Positions 21,257 through 33,443 of a stretch of DNA of 64,000 nt are shown here, piece by piece. The notes beneath the pieces were generated by a model that was not told the origin of the DNA, made no database searches, and saw nothing but the letters and a program-made list of their open reading frames with translations. Numbering within the stretch: position 1 is the stretch's first letter; each line of letters begins with the position of its first letter. A program made the position numbers and the translations under genes. Origin of the DNA: Skeletonema tropicum (Eukaryota; Bacillariophyta; Thalassiosirophyceae; Thalassiosirales; Thalassiosiraceae); contig CM074131.1 of assembly GCA_037178625.1 (NCBI GenBank), forward strand, positions 868,001-932,000. Direction: 5' to 3'.

Positions 21257-23475
21257 ATGAGCAATCCGTTTGGAGACGAAGAGGTAAGCGAAGCGCTTTT
21301 GCTTTTGGCTCGGATTGATCTACTCTTCTTGCCATTTCTAACCTTTACAACTATCATTGCAGCCCGACTGGTTCCAGGATCCAGATTACGATGGAGGAGA
21401 TGGATACGATGACGATGAAAACACACCTAGTGGCACCAGCGCCGGAGGCTATGGAGCAGAGCACATTTTGCTACTGATTGATTGTCACGAATCCATGTTT
21501 GAGAAGTACATTCCCTTGCTGGATGATGCCGATAATGACGACGATCAGGAAATGGAGGGCAGTAACAATAACAATGCTCCAATAAAGGAGAAGAAGTTAT
21601 TTGCACCACACGACGTGGCAGTCACAGCCGCTCATCGGTTACTCCGAATGAAGATACGCAACATTGCTGAAACTCGCACTGGCAAGAGAGACGGTGTTGG
21701 TATTTTGCTGTACGGATGCAACACAAAGAGAGGTCTACAGCAGGGAAAGTCAGAGACTAGTCCAAAGAGTGGGGATGATGATAGTGACAGTGATGAAGAA
21801 GAGGATGAGCAGCACTCGACGGTTGAGTTGTTGGAGCTAGCACCCCCCGGGACAGAACAGATTCTCAAAATTCAGGAATGCATTCCACCGTCACGTGACA
21901 ATATATCAAAGTACAGGGATCTGCAAAAGGAATTTTCTACGATGGGTATCTCCAATAACAATGATGACGATGAGGAAGGTGGTGATGGCTGCTGTACGTT
22001 ACGTCAAGCATTTGTGGATGCCAATAAAATCTTTGAAGCAGCCAAATGCGTCAAGATGCGTAGTCCAGCGGGCAAGGACTTGCCCGATGCAAAATCAATT
22101 TGGATATTTACAAATCAAGACAATCCTTGCTCTAGTGACTTTGATAAAATCCAAACAGTAACTCACGCGAGGGATCTGAAGGACGCTTCTGTCGACATTC
22201 ACGTGATGCCAATGCCCAAAAAGACGGGTGACTTTGACAAATCATTGCTTTACAACGACCTACTATCCCCCATTAGTTTGCAAGAAAATGTTGACTGCTT
22301 CGCCGACAACAATGGTACACTGGATATTGAGGATGTTCTCGAAAACTTTGGCCACTTTGCCCGAAAAGCAAGGAAATATGCATACGTGCCTCTCTTTTTA
22401 CCTGGTTGGAAGGAACGAGAGGGTGATCCTGGAATCATGCTCGATTTGTATAGCGTAGTCAGAGAGAGGAAGAAGCCGATACCAATTACTGTCCATCAAG
22501 AAAAGTGCACAGCGACTGCAAAAAGAACTAGTATGATTGACAAGGAGAACGGTAATGTCGTCGAAAAGAAGGATCTACATTATTATGCAGAGTTTTGTGG
22601 TGGCAGAGTTACGTTGCACCCTGACGATATTGTCCACCCTGAAGGATTTGTCGAGATCGAATATGGCCGGATGCGTCGCACTGTTAGGATTCAGACCGAT
22701 GGAGTCATCTCGATATTACATTTCCTCTCAATAAGAACAGCATAGCCTTCGCGAATGATTCCATTGTTGCAGGATCAAACAAGGCCATTTACAAGTTTGA
22801 AGAATGCCATGGAGAAAAAGAACGTGTATGCTGTTGCAGAACTGCATACGAGAGCCAAAAGTGTCTCAAGAATGGTAGCACTTGTCCCTCATTCGATCAT
22901 CGAATGGAGGTCTCCTCATCATGCAGTTGCCCTTCAAGGAGGATGTACGAGAGGTGGCTAAAGAGGACATTGGGTTTGCTGATCAAGATGCTGTCGATGC
23001 AGCCAAAAACCTGATCTCAACATCCACAGTAAACCATGAAGGGAACTTTAGTGAGATGCTCCCCGAAAATCCTTGGTTGAAGCATTTCTTCGGTTACTTG
23101 GAATCCGTTTCTCTCGGTAGGGAGCTCGACGAAGTCGAAGATGAAACAAAGATGGATGTCGAAGGACTCCTGGCCGTAGCAAGGCAACAAATTGAAGATT
23201 TCTCAATTAGCCTCCCCATTGATCCGGAGCCCGTAAAGAAGGAGCGGAAGCGAAAGGCAGATGCTGTCTCAAAACCTTCCAAAGCGGATACTCCAATGGA
23301 AGACATTGATGAGGAGTGGATCGACTTGTACAAAAACGACGAGATATCCGGTAAAACTGCACCCGAGCTCAAGACCTTCCTCAAGTCCAGGGGTGAGAGA
23401 GTTGGAGGCAAAAAGGGTGAACTTGTTGATCGCGTGAATCGCATTATTTACAACAATATCTTTTCACAGAAATGA
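21257..23475 (+). CDS. KU70: Ku70, DNA end-binding subunit of non-homologous end joining
   Basis: A 27-nt first exon (21257-21283, MSNPFGDEE) is joined across a 79-nt GTAAGC/CAG intron to exon 2 at 21363. The N-terminal von Willebrand-like Ku domain is clear (HILLLIDCHESMFEKYIPLL, SIWIFTNQDNPC, GDFDKSLLYNDL). The central Ku beta-barrel follows (HYYAEFCGGRVTLHPDDI, VALLGFRPMESSRYY, NGGLLIMQLPFKEDVREV). The C-terminus is a SAP domain (GKTAPELKTFLKSRGERVGG). Ku70 pairs with Ku80 to encircle DNA ends and recruit ligase IV machinery in the nucleus. Between about 22650 and 22910 at least four one-base frame changes are needed, although homology runs through all frames. I think consensus errors are likelier than loss of a conserved repair gene. 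Confidence 0.85.
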
Positions 23476-23565
23476 ACACATACAACTTGCAAAGCAAGCG
23501 TGATAGTGATAACTTTATACAATGCCATGATTATAGTTTCCTGAGCAGGATATTCGAAGTCATTG

Positions 23566-24115
23566 TTATCCCCTCCTCATCGCCCATTCCTTCAATAGTT
23601 GATTCACCCTTGCGTGCCTCGCCATTGCGTCCGAATGAGATTCACCATCATTCATACGCAGGGCGCCACCTCCTGTCACTGTCATATCACTGATATCCAA
23701 CGCACCTCGCCCAAACATATCTCTTCCAAGATACAAATCAGCTCCAGCCTCCAATAAAGCCTTGGTAGATCCATAATCTCCCCCCCTGACGGCCATCATG
23801 AGACAAGTCCATCCATCTTCTGCATATGCATTGGGATTCGCTCCTGCATCCAACAATACCTTGATAACATCTGGAGCAGTTGATGATGACACTACAAATG
23901 TGGGCGTTTCCCCGTCACCGAGCTACAGTAACAGCATCATTGTCTTGAATGGCAGAGAATAATTTTAGGCATGCCGCTGTGGTACAATTCTTTTTGTGAT
24001 GTTTCCAATCCGCCTTTTGACAAGTTGTGGAGCAGTATCTGACTGTGGCGCAGACGGAGCATTGCATTAATTTGATGGTGTCATCCGCATTTTTGCCGCA
24101 GCTGTTGCAATTCAT
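23566..24115 (-). CDS. MYND zinc finger plus ankyrin repeat protein
   Basis: The N-terminal 45 residues form a MYND finger with the full Cys/His set (CNSCGKNADD, CSVCATVRYCSTTCQKADWK, HHKKNC). Ankyrin repeats follow (VIKVLLDAGANPNAYAEDGW, TCLMMAVRGGDYGSTKALLE). The two parts lie in different frames; a one-base change near 23895 gives continuous VARxDGETPTFVVSSSTAPD. MYND fingers bind proline-rich peptides, and this architecture is widespread in stramenopiles, usually without a known role. It converges on Ku70 (90 bases between stops) and is divergent from ribonucleotide reductase. Confidence 0.75.
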
Positions 24116-24618
24116 ATTGAGTTGTTAGTAGAAGAGTATGAAGCAGTAATGCATTCCGCATAGAATGCTTGCATTGCATTGAAGCATGAAGCATTGAATT
24201 TTGGATCCATTTTGAGAGCCGCCAGCAGAGGTAATTTATTTATTTGCATAGAGCTAATTCAACGTAGGATCTGAACAAATGTTACGCGCTCTGACCCAAA
24301 TTTATTTGGCCCGATGAGTTTTTGGTGCTTTCATGCCTGGTAGAAAGATGAATGAAACCTTTTTAAAATGTATATCAATATTAGCGTAGTATTTTTTAAG
24401 CTTCTTTGATGATATTCTTTTGATTTCATAAAAGCATTTGTTGTTTACGCAACGAATGGTAACATTAAGATTGAACGAAGCTCTCTGGTTCGGTGCATGT
24501 CCTCAATCTCACTCACCCACAAAGATGAAGGCAGGTGCTCACATAAATCAAATCAAAATCATAGCAAATACAACCAGCATTGCAAATGCTAACAACAACA
24601 ACAATCTATCAAGTAAGT
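24116..24618. other. Divergent intergenic region
   Basis: 503 bases between the MYND/ankyrin gene and the ribonucleotide reductase small subunit gene, carrying both promoters. No cell-cycle promoter element can be named with confidence. There is no supported gene. Confidence 0.4.
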
Positions 24619-25942
24619 ATGACCATGGACAACCTCACCCAAGAATTCGATGACATAGTCATCTCTCTCGACGAACGCAACCGTATCCTCGAAGCGCCCA
24701 AGTCACCAGTAAAGCTATACAAAAAGCCATGCTCCTATGCACCCGTTTCACCCTTCTCGGAAGAAGATGATACTGTTGAAAGTCCATCTCGGTCACGTGC
24801 TGCTAGTATCGGTGGTCCAACCATTCCACTCAGCTTTTCTGCAGCAGAGAATCCTACAAAATAAATTCAACAACTGCGTCAGTGACAACAACAACAACAG
24901 CAATAACAGTAGCTCCGTAGAAATTATTGTCATTTCAGAACACAAACAAGCCGAACTCGATGGACGTCACCTCGAAGAACCACTACTCAAAGAAAACCCC
25001 GGTCGGTTCGTCCTCTTCCCAATCCAAGAGCCATGACATTTGGGCCATGTACAAAAAGGCCGAGGCATCATTTTGGACAGCCGAGGAAATTGACCTCGCC
25101 AGCGATCTCAAAGATTGGGATGGCCTCACGGACAATGAACGTCATTTTGTGTCACATGTCCTTGCCTTCTTTGCCGCCTCGGATGGGATTGTTAATGAGA
25201 ACCTTACTGGTAACTTCGCCACTGAGGTGCAAAGTGCTGAAGCACGTTGCTTTTATGGGTTTCAAATCGCTGTAGAGAATATTCATAGTGAGACCTACTC
25301 TCTGTTGATTGATACGTATATTAAAGATCACAAGGAGAAGAGTCATCTGCTCAATGCGATTGAGACTGTGCCATGTGTTCAAAAGAAGGCACATTGGGCA
25401 TTGAAGTGGTGTGATCAACGGTATGCTTCCTTTGCGGAGCGGATGATTGCCTTTGCGGCAGTGGAGGGTATTTTTTTCAGTGGATCGTTTTGTGCCATTT
25501 TTTGGTTGAAGAAGCGTGGTCTCATGCCTGGCTTGTGCTTTTCCAATGAGCTTATTTCGAGAGATGAAGGGCTGCATTGTGACTTTGCATGTCTTTTGTA
25601 CAAAAAGTTGGTGAATAAGTTGCCGAATAGTCGTAATTGAAGGAGATCATCACCAATGCGGTAGAGATTGAGAAGGAGTTTGTAGTGGATGCTCTCCCTG
25701 TCAGTCTAATCGGTATGAACTGCGAGCTTATGTGTCAGTACATTGAGTTCTGTGCCGACCGCTTATTGCATGCTCTTGGATGTGAAAAGCATTATGGTGC
25801 TGTGAATCCATTTGAGTGGATGGAAATGATTAGTCTTCAGGGTAAGACCAACTTTTTTGAAAAGAGAGTGGGAGAGTATGCCAAGTCAGGTGTTGGTGTA
25901 AGCCAAGAAGATCAAGTGTTTAGCCTAGACGCAGATTTTTAA
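24619..25942 (+). CDS. RNR2: Ribonucleoside-diphosphate reductase small subunit (R2)
   Basis: R2 carries the di-iron tyrosyl radical that drives reduction of NDPs to dNDPs by the large subunit. Start ATG at 24619 ([12 protein letters not shown]). Recognisable in order: [33 protein letters not shown], the radical/iron site [38 protein letters not shown], the iron-ligand helix [16 protein letters not shown], and [20 protein letters not shown]. It ends FSLDADF, the R1-binding tail. Residues expected for catalysis are present. Three single-base frame changes (near 24855 in an A run, 25033, and 25640) interrupt it. As the protein is essential and otherwise well conserved, sequence error is the likely cause. 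The Asn-rich segment before the core is lineage-specific. Confidence 0.9.
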
Positions 25943-26009
25943 TGCTATTGATTGAATAAAAATAAAAAAATGAAACATTAGGATAAGATCTTGTCTACTT
26001 TAACATACT

Positions 26010-28743
26010 TTAATTGAACGGAAGTAATCTATGGAAGTAGTGCCGCCAACTACCTTTCTCTGCCTTCTTTGTCTCCCTGAATACAAATACAACTACTAAG
26101 CCTACAGACACGACGCTAGTGAACCACATACATTTTTTCTTCAAAGCAGCCAACCTCCTGTTTCGTTCGCCATGAGGAATCGACCGAAAACTTTCATCCT
26201 GGGTGCACCGAACAAGATGGCGAAGAAGAGAAGAATCCTCAATGGTTTCATCCAGAGATAGAGTTAATGGCTCTTCCAGATCCATGCTTCTACAATGATT
26301 TTGATGCTCAAATACCGATAGGGAATCGCTTTGGGTTTGTCCTGGTACCAACGAAGAATTCTCGGCATGTTATCACTTAACAAACTGCTGTCAATGTCCT
26401 TCGCGTACTCCCAACTGCTTTCATCTCCTGTGTCAAAGACTAATACAGCCACATCGTAAACTTCTTTCACCGGAAGCATTTTGCTTGCCCAATAGAGCAG
26501 TGAACTTATTCCTCAAACTTCTCTTGTCGGAAACACTCGCTGCACTATACGATGAAGGTATCTCTGTCACAATGAGATGAACAACAGTTTCTGTCTCATC
26601 CTGCACTGACTTGTTCTCATTATTATTTGGCAGCATGACTCTCGCAACTGAGCAGCTAGTCTCCGGATGTGTTAAATTTAATGCCGAGCAGTCTTGATGT
26701 ATACCATGGAGATTGTTGATGATTGATCTTTTCGCGTGATCATTGCTTCCAAGTACTAGAGCCCGAATGAAAATTGTTTGCGTACCGCCATCAGGACTGA
26801 TCGACGGGGGGAGAGTGGACGCTGTTTTGGAACGCGCAGGCATGTCTCCGACGTGTCCTAAAGAAAACAACTCCGCTCGGAATCTCGATGGAGAAATAGT
26901 GCAAAACATGTGCCAATGATTCATCCAGGACAGGTAAGTCAGAGGCTTGGCAGACACAGTAAAATCCAGCTCAGTAGTCTTCGACACATCTATCGATGGC
27001 AGAGGCGAACTAGATATAGTGACTCCACCCGCAGAAACTGAAAGAGACGTTGGCGAAGGATCTGCAGATATTTGTTCTTCAATTTCGTGGTCGAACGTGA
27101 CACCAGTAACAAGTGAGGAAGGAGGTGTGACCTCTTCGTCAATACGAGGAAGTGAAAAGCATCCACCAAGTAGCTTTTTGCTCCTACCCCAGGGGGGCGA
27201 AGGTGTCGAAAATACCGAAAAGATTCTATGCAAATCTTCGACAGAAAGCATGCCCTCGCCGTCGGATTGGAACTGGTAGAAAATAGACGATAAAAAGTCT
27301 ACTTCAGATGCGTTCAACCTCCAGACGGACGGATCAAAGTTGCTTGAATCTAAATCGTTGCGCCCAGGCGAAAGTATCGATTCTGGTATATGAAGGTTCA
27401 ACTCATCATCATACCCTAGTGTCCACAATGCTGTCCATGGCACCTCCAATCTATTTTGACTGATAAAAATATCGATAATAGTGAGGAACCCAGTCAACGT
27501 AATTTTGTCATTGACTATGACCTCCTCACTTCTTTGAGAGCCGCTTCCGACGCTGGCCTCCTCCCTTCGGTGAATAAGCGAATCATGACGTGACAACGCA
27601 TTCTTCCACTCAATGACATCTCTCTCTATTAGAGTTTCTCCCCAAATCTTGCTCTGAAATGCCATCAATTCATCATCACTCAAGAGTCCATCTCTATCAA
27701 GATCGAACATTCGGAAAATTCGAGTAAATGCTCGAGAGCATGCTGGTGTAAGTCTCCCCCCTACCAAATCATACAGTGGCTTGATTGGATACATTACTGC
27801 AATCTTAGCTTTGTTGAATACATCATCGACGTGTAGTACGTTTTTGGCACTGCATTTGATACACTGTCGGACAAACTTGAACCTTTGTCAGCAATGAAAT
27901 GATTTGTTGTCGTGATCTTGCAGTGGTAGTTTGACTGGACGGTGATTGTTGCTTGCTGCTGTTGTTCAAATACGTCCAATTTGTTCCCAGCAATAATTAC
28001 TGGAATATTTCCTCTGTAGCATCTTTCAATCAATGGTAGCCAATACTCTTCCAACCTATTGAAGGAATCCTCTCTGCTCATGTCATACACCAGCACCATT
28101 GCATCTACGTTTCGAAACACTGTCGATGCCAAGAATGATTCAGCTGATTGCTTGTCATCGAAAGATGACGACGGTGATGGCGTTGAAGATGATAGTGGAC
28201 TCTCACCGCTAACAGGGGCATCTACCGAAGATTCCCTATCTTTGCTACCTGATACTGATAGCGAAAGAGCATTTTGCAAAGCAGCGTCTCCATCGTGCGT
28301 ATCAACGATTGTTGTTGTACAGTCTGATAATAAACGGATCGGGAGGGAGGTGCACTCGAGTCAAAAGCTTGGGTATCTGTTCCGGAAAGTGACGTGATAC
28401 AAAGGTAGATATCAAGCTTGATTTCCCCACTCCCTCTGCGATTTTCAAAGTGTATGATGTGTAGGCGAGGAAAGCAGGTTAGATACAAGAAGTACAAATC
28501 CTTTCGAGCGATAAGAAAGTTCTCCAGTAATGTCAGAGCATGCAGCCAGTCAGCCAAAAAGATAAATAATAGAAGGCTTGATATATCCAAATGCAATACT
28601 TTCACGTAACTGACGTAAGATTCAACAAAACCTTCTGAACACATGGCAGTATTTTTAAAGAACCTGGAAGCACAAATGGGCAGCTAACGACACTTACCGT
28701 CCCCAAGCACCAAGATGCTTATATTTGATACTCCCCCTTTCAT
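26010..28743 (-). CDS. MIRO: Miro (mitochondrial Rho) GTPase
   Basis: Exon 1 is short (28743-28698, MKGGVSNISILVLGD). After a 262-nt intron, exon 2 starts at 28435 and completes the P-loop GDEGVGKSS. GTPase 1 continues with TTTIVDTHDGDAALQNAL and IIAGNKLDV (guanine-specific NKxD). EF-hand regions follow, including FDLDRDGLLSDDELMAFQ and the Miro-specific VPWTALWTLGYDDELNL. A second, weaker GTPase-like domain (FIRALVLGSNDHAKRS, VYDVAVLVFDTG) precedes a C-terminal tail anchor (WFTSVVSVGLVVVFVF). This is the complete Miro architecture, an outer mitochondrial membrane protein controlling mitochondrial movement and shape. About four one-base frame breaks (near 28330, 27860, 26480 and 26340) are probably consensus errors. 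It converges on R2 with 67 bases between stops. Confidence 0.87.
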
Positions 28744-29188
28744 CTTTATCTGTGATAACGGTGGCAGTCTTCCGCTATGAGGCACCAACTCCCATGAACA
28801 CCGCTATGTACCTTGAGTATAACGACCTAAATGTTCTGCCATCGCTGTCATTCCGCCTCTAATCTTCTCGAAGATGATGCGATGCCTTTTCGGTTTCAGG
28901 GGGCTGGCATACGGATAGGGGTTTATTTCCCCCCTATTTCAACAACAGAGGAGAAGGGTGGAGGCATTTGGCAAGTCTTTTGGCACCAAAAAAGAAACCT
29001 TAATAGGGGGCTTACTCCCTATCCCCCTTATAAAGAGAGGCCTCCCACAAACAATCAGCCCTTCTGCAAAAGCATCCCTCCGCCGGCCGCGTACCTCACT
29101 CCTCACTCTCGCTCACCTCCACCTCATCCGCTAGCTGCTAGCTACGCACAACTTTTGCACCTGCTGAATTGCGGCGGAGTTACTGGCA
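28744..29188. other. Divergent intergenic region between Miro and tocopherol cyclase
   Basis: 445 bases holding both promoters. A CT-rich stretch at about 29075-29130 precedes the tocopherol cyclase start. No gene or repeat is supported. Confidence 0.4.
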
Positions 29189-30877
29189 ATGCGTCGTGTT
29201 GTTTGCTCACGTCTACTCCTTTTATGCAGTAGCTGCTGGCTGTTTGTCCACTGCAAGCTACTCGAGTCGGGTAGTGTAAACAAACAGATACATCGATCCA
29301 ACAAGCATTGCAGCTCATTTGTGTCCACACACATCTCGTGCTCGCACCATATCAATAATACACCTCTGGCGGCAACTTCCAGTGGAGATGATTACATACC
29401 GCCACCTTACCCATTAGGCGATGATGGACGCCCAATCGATATCAAATCAAATCAACAACTTTTGAACGGTCTACAAACACCTCACTCTGGTCGAAAGTTC
29501 ACACCTACACACCCCGGCAGCAGCGCCTCATTATCACGAAGGAGTAGATTACGTTCCAAACTATCAAGTCTCTTATTTCGTAGAAATAATCGTAGATTCA
29601 CCGAAGGTTGGTATTATAGACTAACATTGCCGGAATACAACGAGAGCTTTGTATTTATATTCTCAATTGAAGATGCTGGAAGATTCATCAAGGGAAAGAA
29701 ATCACCATTGACATTGGCGTGTATGCAATTGCTTGGACCTAATGATACATATTTGGTTCAGAGTGATGAGGACGATACAAAGTTCTGGGGGTGGAAGTAT
29801 GCACAAGGATTGGGATGTACGTTTGAGTGGAAGAAAGATGAAGATGATGGCGTCGACAGTACGAATAGACGCAACATTGCTGCAATGACACCAGAAGAGT
29901 GGAGAGATAGAGTCAAAACTGGGTTTCAGATACTGCCCTTTCATCTGCAGGGTAGACTTGATGGACATGACGGAACACTGGGAGGTGTAAAGGCAAACCA
30001 GGGTATTGCAGGTACTGCAGAGTATGACATTAGTCTGCGTCCTGTTGCAGGATGGGGTCAATATCCACCACTTTCTTCTCAGCTACATCAACAACAAAAG
30101 GAATCTCCTACGAAGCAATCTTACAGTCAATTCAGTACCGCAGGGTGGCTAGCAAAGTTTCCCGTCTTTGAACCCCACTGGCAAATCACAATGGCACATG
30201 CTCGTGCCACAGGAAGTCTCAACTGGAACGGCACAGTGTATGAGTTCAATGACGCTCCATTCTACGGAGAAAAGAATTGGGGTGGTGCATTTCCAACAAA
30301 ATGGTATTGGAGTCAGTGCAATAGTTTTGATGACTACCCAGATCTTTCCTTTACGGCTGGAGGAGGTATTCGTATACTTCCATTTTCATTTCTTCCTGGA
30401 AAACGCACAGAGACGCTTGGATTGATTGGGATTCATTATCAGGGCAACTTTTACGAATTTGTACCATGGACTTCTGAATCTGAATGGGAGGTCAATCCCT
30501 GGGGCTCGTGGAAATTTCGTGGTAGATGTACAGACAACAAGGGAGGGCAGAAGTATGAAGCGGATATTGTTGTGGATGCAGACGTCGAAGGCGTATTACT
30601 TCGAGCACCAACAAAAGACGAGGGGATGCAATATTTCTGTAGAGATTCTGGCTTTGGACGTGCAGTTCTTAGTTTATGGGAATTGGAGTGGGATGAAAAA
30701 TCGCGTGACTATGTCCGCTCAACGAACAAACCTCCTCTTATTGCCAAAGCAACAAGTCGTCAGTGCACAGTGGAAGTTGGCGGTGGGCCGTGGTGGTCAA
30801 CGTGGAAAGTAAAAAGCCAAATGTCGCCTATCCTCAAAAAGCTGATTAGATTGCCATACGCCTTCCGCAGATCATGA
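29189..30877 (+). CDS. VTE1: Tocopherol cyclase
   Basis: An intact 562-residue frame. Tocopherol cyclase closes the chromanol ring of DMPBQ or MPBQ to give gamma/delta-tocopherol in plastids. Diagnostic segments shared with plant VTE1 and cyanobacterial enzymes are present: TPHSGRKF near residue 97, TEGWYYRLTLPEYNESFVF, FPVFEPHWQITMAHARATGS near residue 324, FNDAPFYGEKNWGGAFPTKW, GIHYQGNFYEFVPW, LRAPTKDEGM and VEVGGGPWWSTWK near the end. The N-terminus has a signal-peptide-like hydrophobic run (RLLLLCSSCWLFVHC) and a Ser/Arg-rich stretch, consistent with import into a complex plastid, though the usual Ala-Phe motif is not evident. Its stop is 12 bases from that of IFT70 (tail to tail). Confidence 0.95.
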   Translation: MRRVVCSRLLLLCSSCWLFVHCKLLESGSVNKQIHRSNKHCSSFVSTHISCSHHINNTPLAATSSGDDYIPPPYPLGDDGRPIDIKSNQQLLNGLQTPHSGRKFTPTHPGSSASLSRRSRLRSKLSSLLFRRNNRRFTEGWYYRLTLPEYNESFVFIFSIEDAGRFIKGKKSPLTLACMQLLGPNDTYLVQSDEDDTKFWGWKYAQGLGCTFEWKKDEDDGVDSTNRRNIAAMTPEEWRDRVKTGFQILPFHLQGRLDGHDGTLGGVKANQGIAGTAEYDISLRPVAGWGQYPPLSSQLHQQQKESPTKQSYSQFSTAGWLAKFPVFEPHWQITMAHARATGSLNWNGTVYEFNDAPFYGEKNWGGAFPTKWYWSQCNSFDDYPDLSFTAGGGIRILPFSFLPGKRTETLGLIGIHYQGNFYEFVPWTSESEWEVNPWGSWKFRGRCTDNKGGQKYEADIVVDADVEGVLLRAPTKDEGMQYFCRDSGFGRAVLSLWELEWDEKSRDYVRSTNKPPLIAKATSRQCTVEVGGGPWWSTWKVKSQMSPILKKLIRLPYAFRRS

Positions 30878-30889
30878 TTGCTCGTTTGA

Positions 30890-32858
30890 TCACTTTGAAA
30901 TCGTAATGAACAGCTGCTTCAATTGTCTCGCCTCTGAAGCAATCGTTGTTGGTGCGTCAGTCCGACTTTCACTGTCGTCTAGAACAATATTGGTACCTTC
31001 TGCCACAACTTCATCCAAAAATTCAATTATCTCATGATATATGGTATCGGACAACAAAAACATGAGCTTTGACATCTTGCTGGCCAATGATAGAAAGCAG
31101 CGCTTTGTGTAGAACCAAGTATCCGGAGACAGATTTTTATCAAATGGTTCTAGGCTTTTGATTATCCTGCCGATACCAAAGTCGTAGTTCCCCCTTTCAC
31201 AATACAATGTACCTACAGCGAGATTGACAATGCTGTTGTGGTAGCTTTCTGTGACTTCTCCCATGGCCAACGCATTATCTTCTTCTAGTGCAATTGCCTT
31301 CATGACAGCTTCGGCTTCTTCATTTTGGTTTGTCAAAATGTACGCCACACACAAATTTGCCAATGCCATTGCAGGTAGCTCCAAAAGGTTTGACGCATCG
31401 GTATGACTATTGATCAACATCTCATAGTACGGGATCGACTCTTCAAATTTATCGCCCTGTTGGAGAAACAATGAGTGAGCCATGTTCTCGCAAAAGACAT
31501 CGTTGTCACCAAGTAACTCAGAGTGTTGCTGAAGAAAAGCCTCCGTTTTAGGCGTACTCTCCTTGATCCCAGAGAGCTTTAGCCTGAAGCATCAATAATG
31601 GGACAAATTGATTCACGCTTTCTTTAAACTCTTTTGTTGCGTGGGCGAAATCTCGTTGACTTTGCCTGGCAGTGGAAGGACGACTAGACATGGGTCTACT
31701 TGAACCAGGTCTAATTGAAGCAGTACCTGGCCTTGTCGATGAAAATATGTTCGACCGAAGCCTTTTCATTTCCAATTTGAGGTTTTTGGCATGATCTGCT
31801 ACTGAACTCTCGAGCGTGTCATTCGGAGAAGTCATGGCAGTTATCGCCGCTTGAATGTAGGAATATGTTTCATGTGGCAGCAACTCTTGAGCCACATTCT
31901 TATACGCTTCAAACGTTTCGTTTGCAAGATCTTCGTGACCTTGATTCAGAAACATGATCAGAATGTTGCCCAACGCCTCTGATGGATACGATTGCTGTTG
32001 CGGTTGCGAGGCGATGATGCGTTGTAGTTTTTGTATCGCTGCGGCCGGATCGGTATCAAACTTGACTATTGCGTCATTGTGGATTGTCACAGCATCGAGC
32101 AGATCTTCTTCTTCTTCACCTCCTCCAATGTCCATGAACTCTTTCACAGTTGCCTTGGCGCTTTTCACATCTTTCATTGCGTAGAGAATGGCTGCCTTCA
32201 AATTGAAGCAAAGACAGGAATCATCCTCGTATTCTTCTTCGACCGTAGTCTCAATGATATCAACAACGGATCGAAGCGCCACTTCATACTCTTCCAAATG
32301 GTAATGACACAATGCAATATGATATGCGATCCTGGGTATATCATCAATCAATTGAGCAGCGTTGTACGTGTCCGAAGCGGATCGAAAGTCCTTGTTGCGG
32401 AAATGAATAGCAGCAAGAGACAGTACTGTATCAATATGTTTTTCATTGCATTGTGTCAAGGTTGCTGCAGCGTCAGATAACAGACCCTGCTCCATCTCTG
32501 CCTCTGCCTGCAGTAATTTAATTCGGTGGAAGAATGGTGAGGAGGGCGATACTGTTGATGCAACAGCTGCTCGAGATGCGTCAATGTATGATTCTGCTTT
32601 CACTAAAGACTGGACATAGTATAGCTGATACTGTTCAGAGGATGGATACGCTTCAATCAGTTCTTCGTAGATTTCCGCAGATTGAAGAAATTCTCCGTCG
32701 TGGTAGGAACAATGCGCAAGCAGTGAAAGCACTGGGCGTGATCTTCTTGGAGCCCCTTCGTCGAGGCTGGTCTGCAGGAGTTGAATCGCCTTCCTGTAGT
32801 TGCAGTCTCTAATGCACGAGTACACTTTGGAAGTGATCGTGTGATTACGAAGAGACAT
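30890..32858 (-). CDS. IFT70: IFT70 / TTC30, intraflagellar transport complex B subunit
   Basis: A TPR superhelical protein of about 655 residues. IFT70 is a core IFT-B component wrapping IFT52/IFT88 and is required for building cilia and flagella. The family match is full length: SKVYSCIRDCNYRKAIQLLQ at the start, SLLAHCSYHDGEFLQSAEIY, the middle TPRs, and the hallmark C-terminal part NLAVGTLYCERGNYDFGIGR, IIKSLEPFDKNLSPDTWFYT, KRCFLSLASKMSK. A single-base frame change near 31547 separates two long frames. Reading PKTEAFLQQHSELL after EGEY-like sequence restores the match, so I treat it as one gene. In a centric diatom the product would act in the flagellum of sperm only. Confidence 0.9.
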
Positions 32859-33443
32859 GATAGGAGGTGATGAGTTTAAGTTGCGGCAATAGAAAAGATC
32901 GTACTGTGTACCGAAGCAGGTCCCTTTTCGTATCGTAGATATCTAATCTGATTAACTTCGTATTTATTTAGACATGATAGAAGGTGGATGATCTATCGGT
33001 GGATGATATCACTTTCATCTTAATCAAATGAAAATGAGCTGTGGGATGATGAGCATCGAAATTTTAAAATTTTAAATTTATCAGAAATAAGTAAGAGGCT
33101 ACAATTAGTCGTCCTGGCCTGTCGTGCTACAAGAGGAGCGAGCATGGATGTGAATTTTTATTGTAAGCGGCGTCTTCTATTATTGTCGCCACCAACGATT
33201 ATAGTGCAATGATACAGATGCATAGATCCACTCTACACAGCGGGAGACTTCGATTTGAACATAGCGACTCTTTCGCATAGCATAAGTATTGACGGAACGT
33301 GATTCGTTGATCTCCCAATTAATGCTGGACTGCCTCATAATAGACCTAAACTAAACCACAAATGATCTTCTACACATGAATATATTATCATTTAGCATAA
33401 ATAGCAAATGCTCTACTTCTACTTATTCCCCCCAAAGCCCTCT
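32859..33443. other. Intergenic region
   Basis: 585 bases between the IFT70 start and the stop of the CDP-alcohol phosphotransferase, both on the minus strand. AT-rich with A/T runs near 33060. No gene, RNA or repeat is supported. Confidence 0.4.

Noticed and set aside
22650..25640. Programmed frameshifting as the explanation for broken frames
   Set aside because: The break sites share no slippery sequence and occur in many unrelated genes; consensus error is simpler.
28222..28644. Separate hydrophobic protein upstream of Miro
   Set aside because: It covers Miro intron 1 and the shifted frame of exon 2, where the P-loop continues in the true frame.
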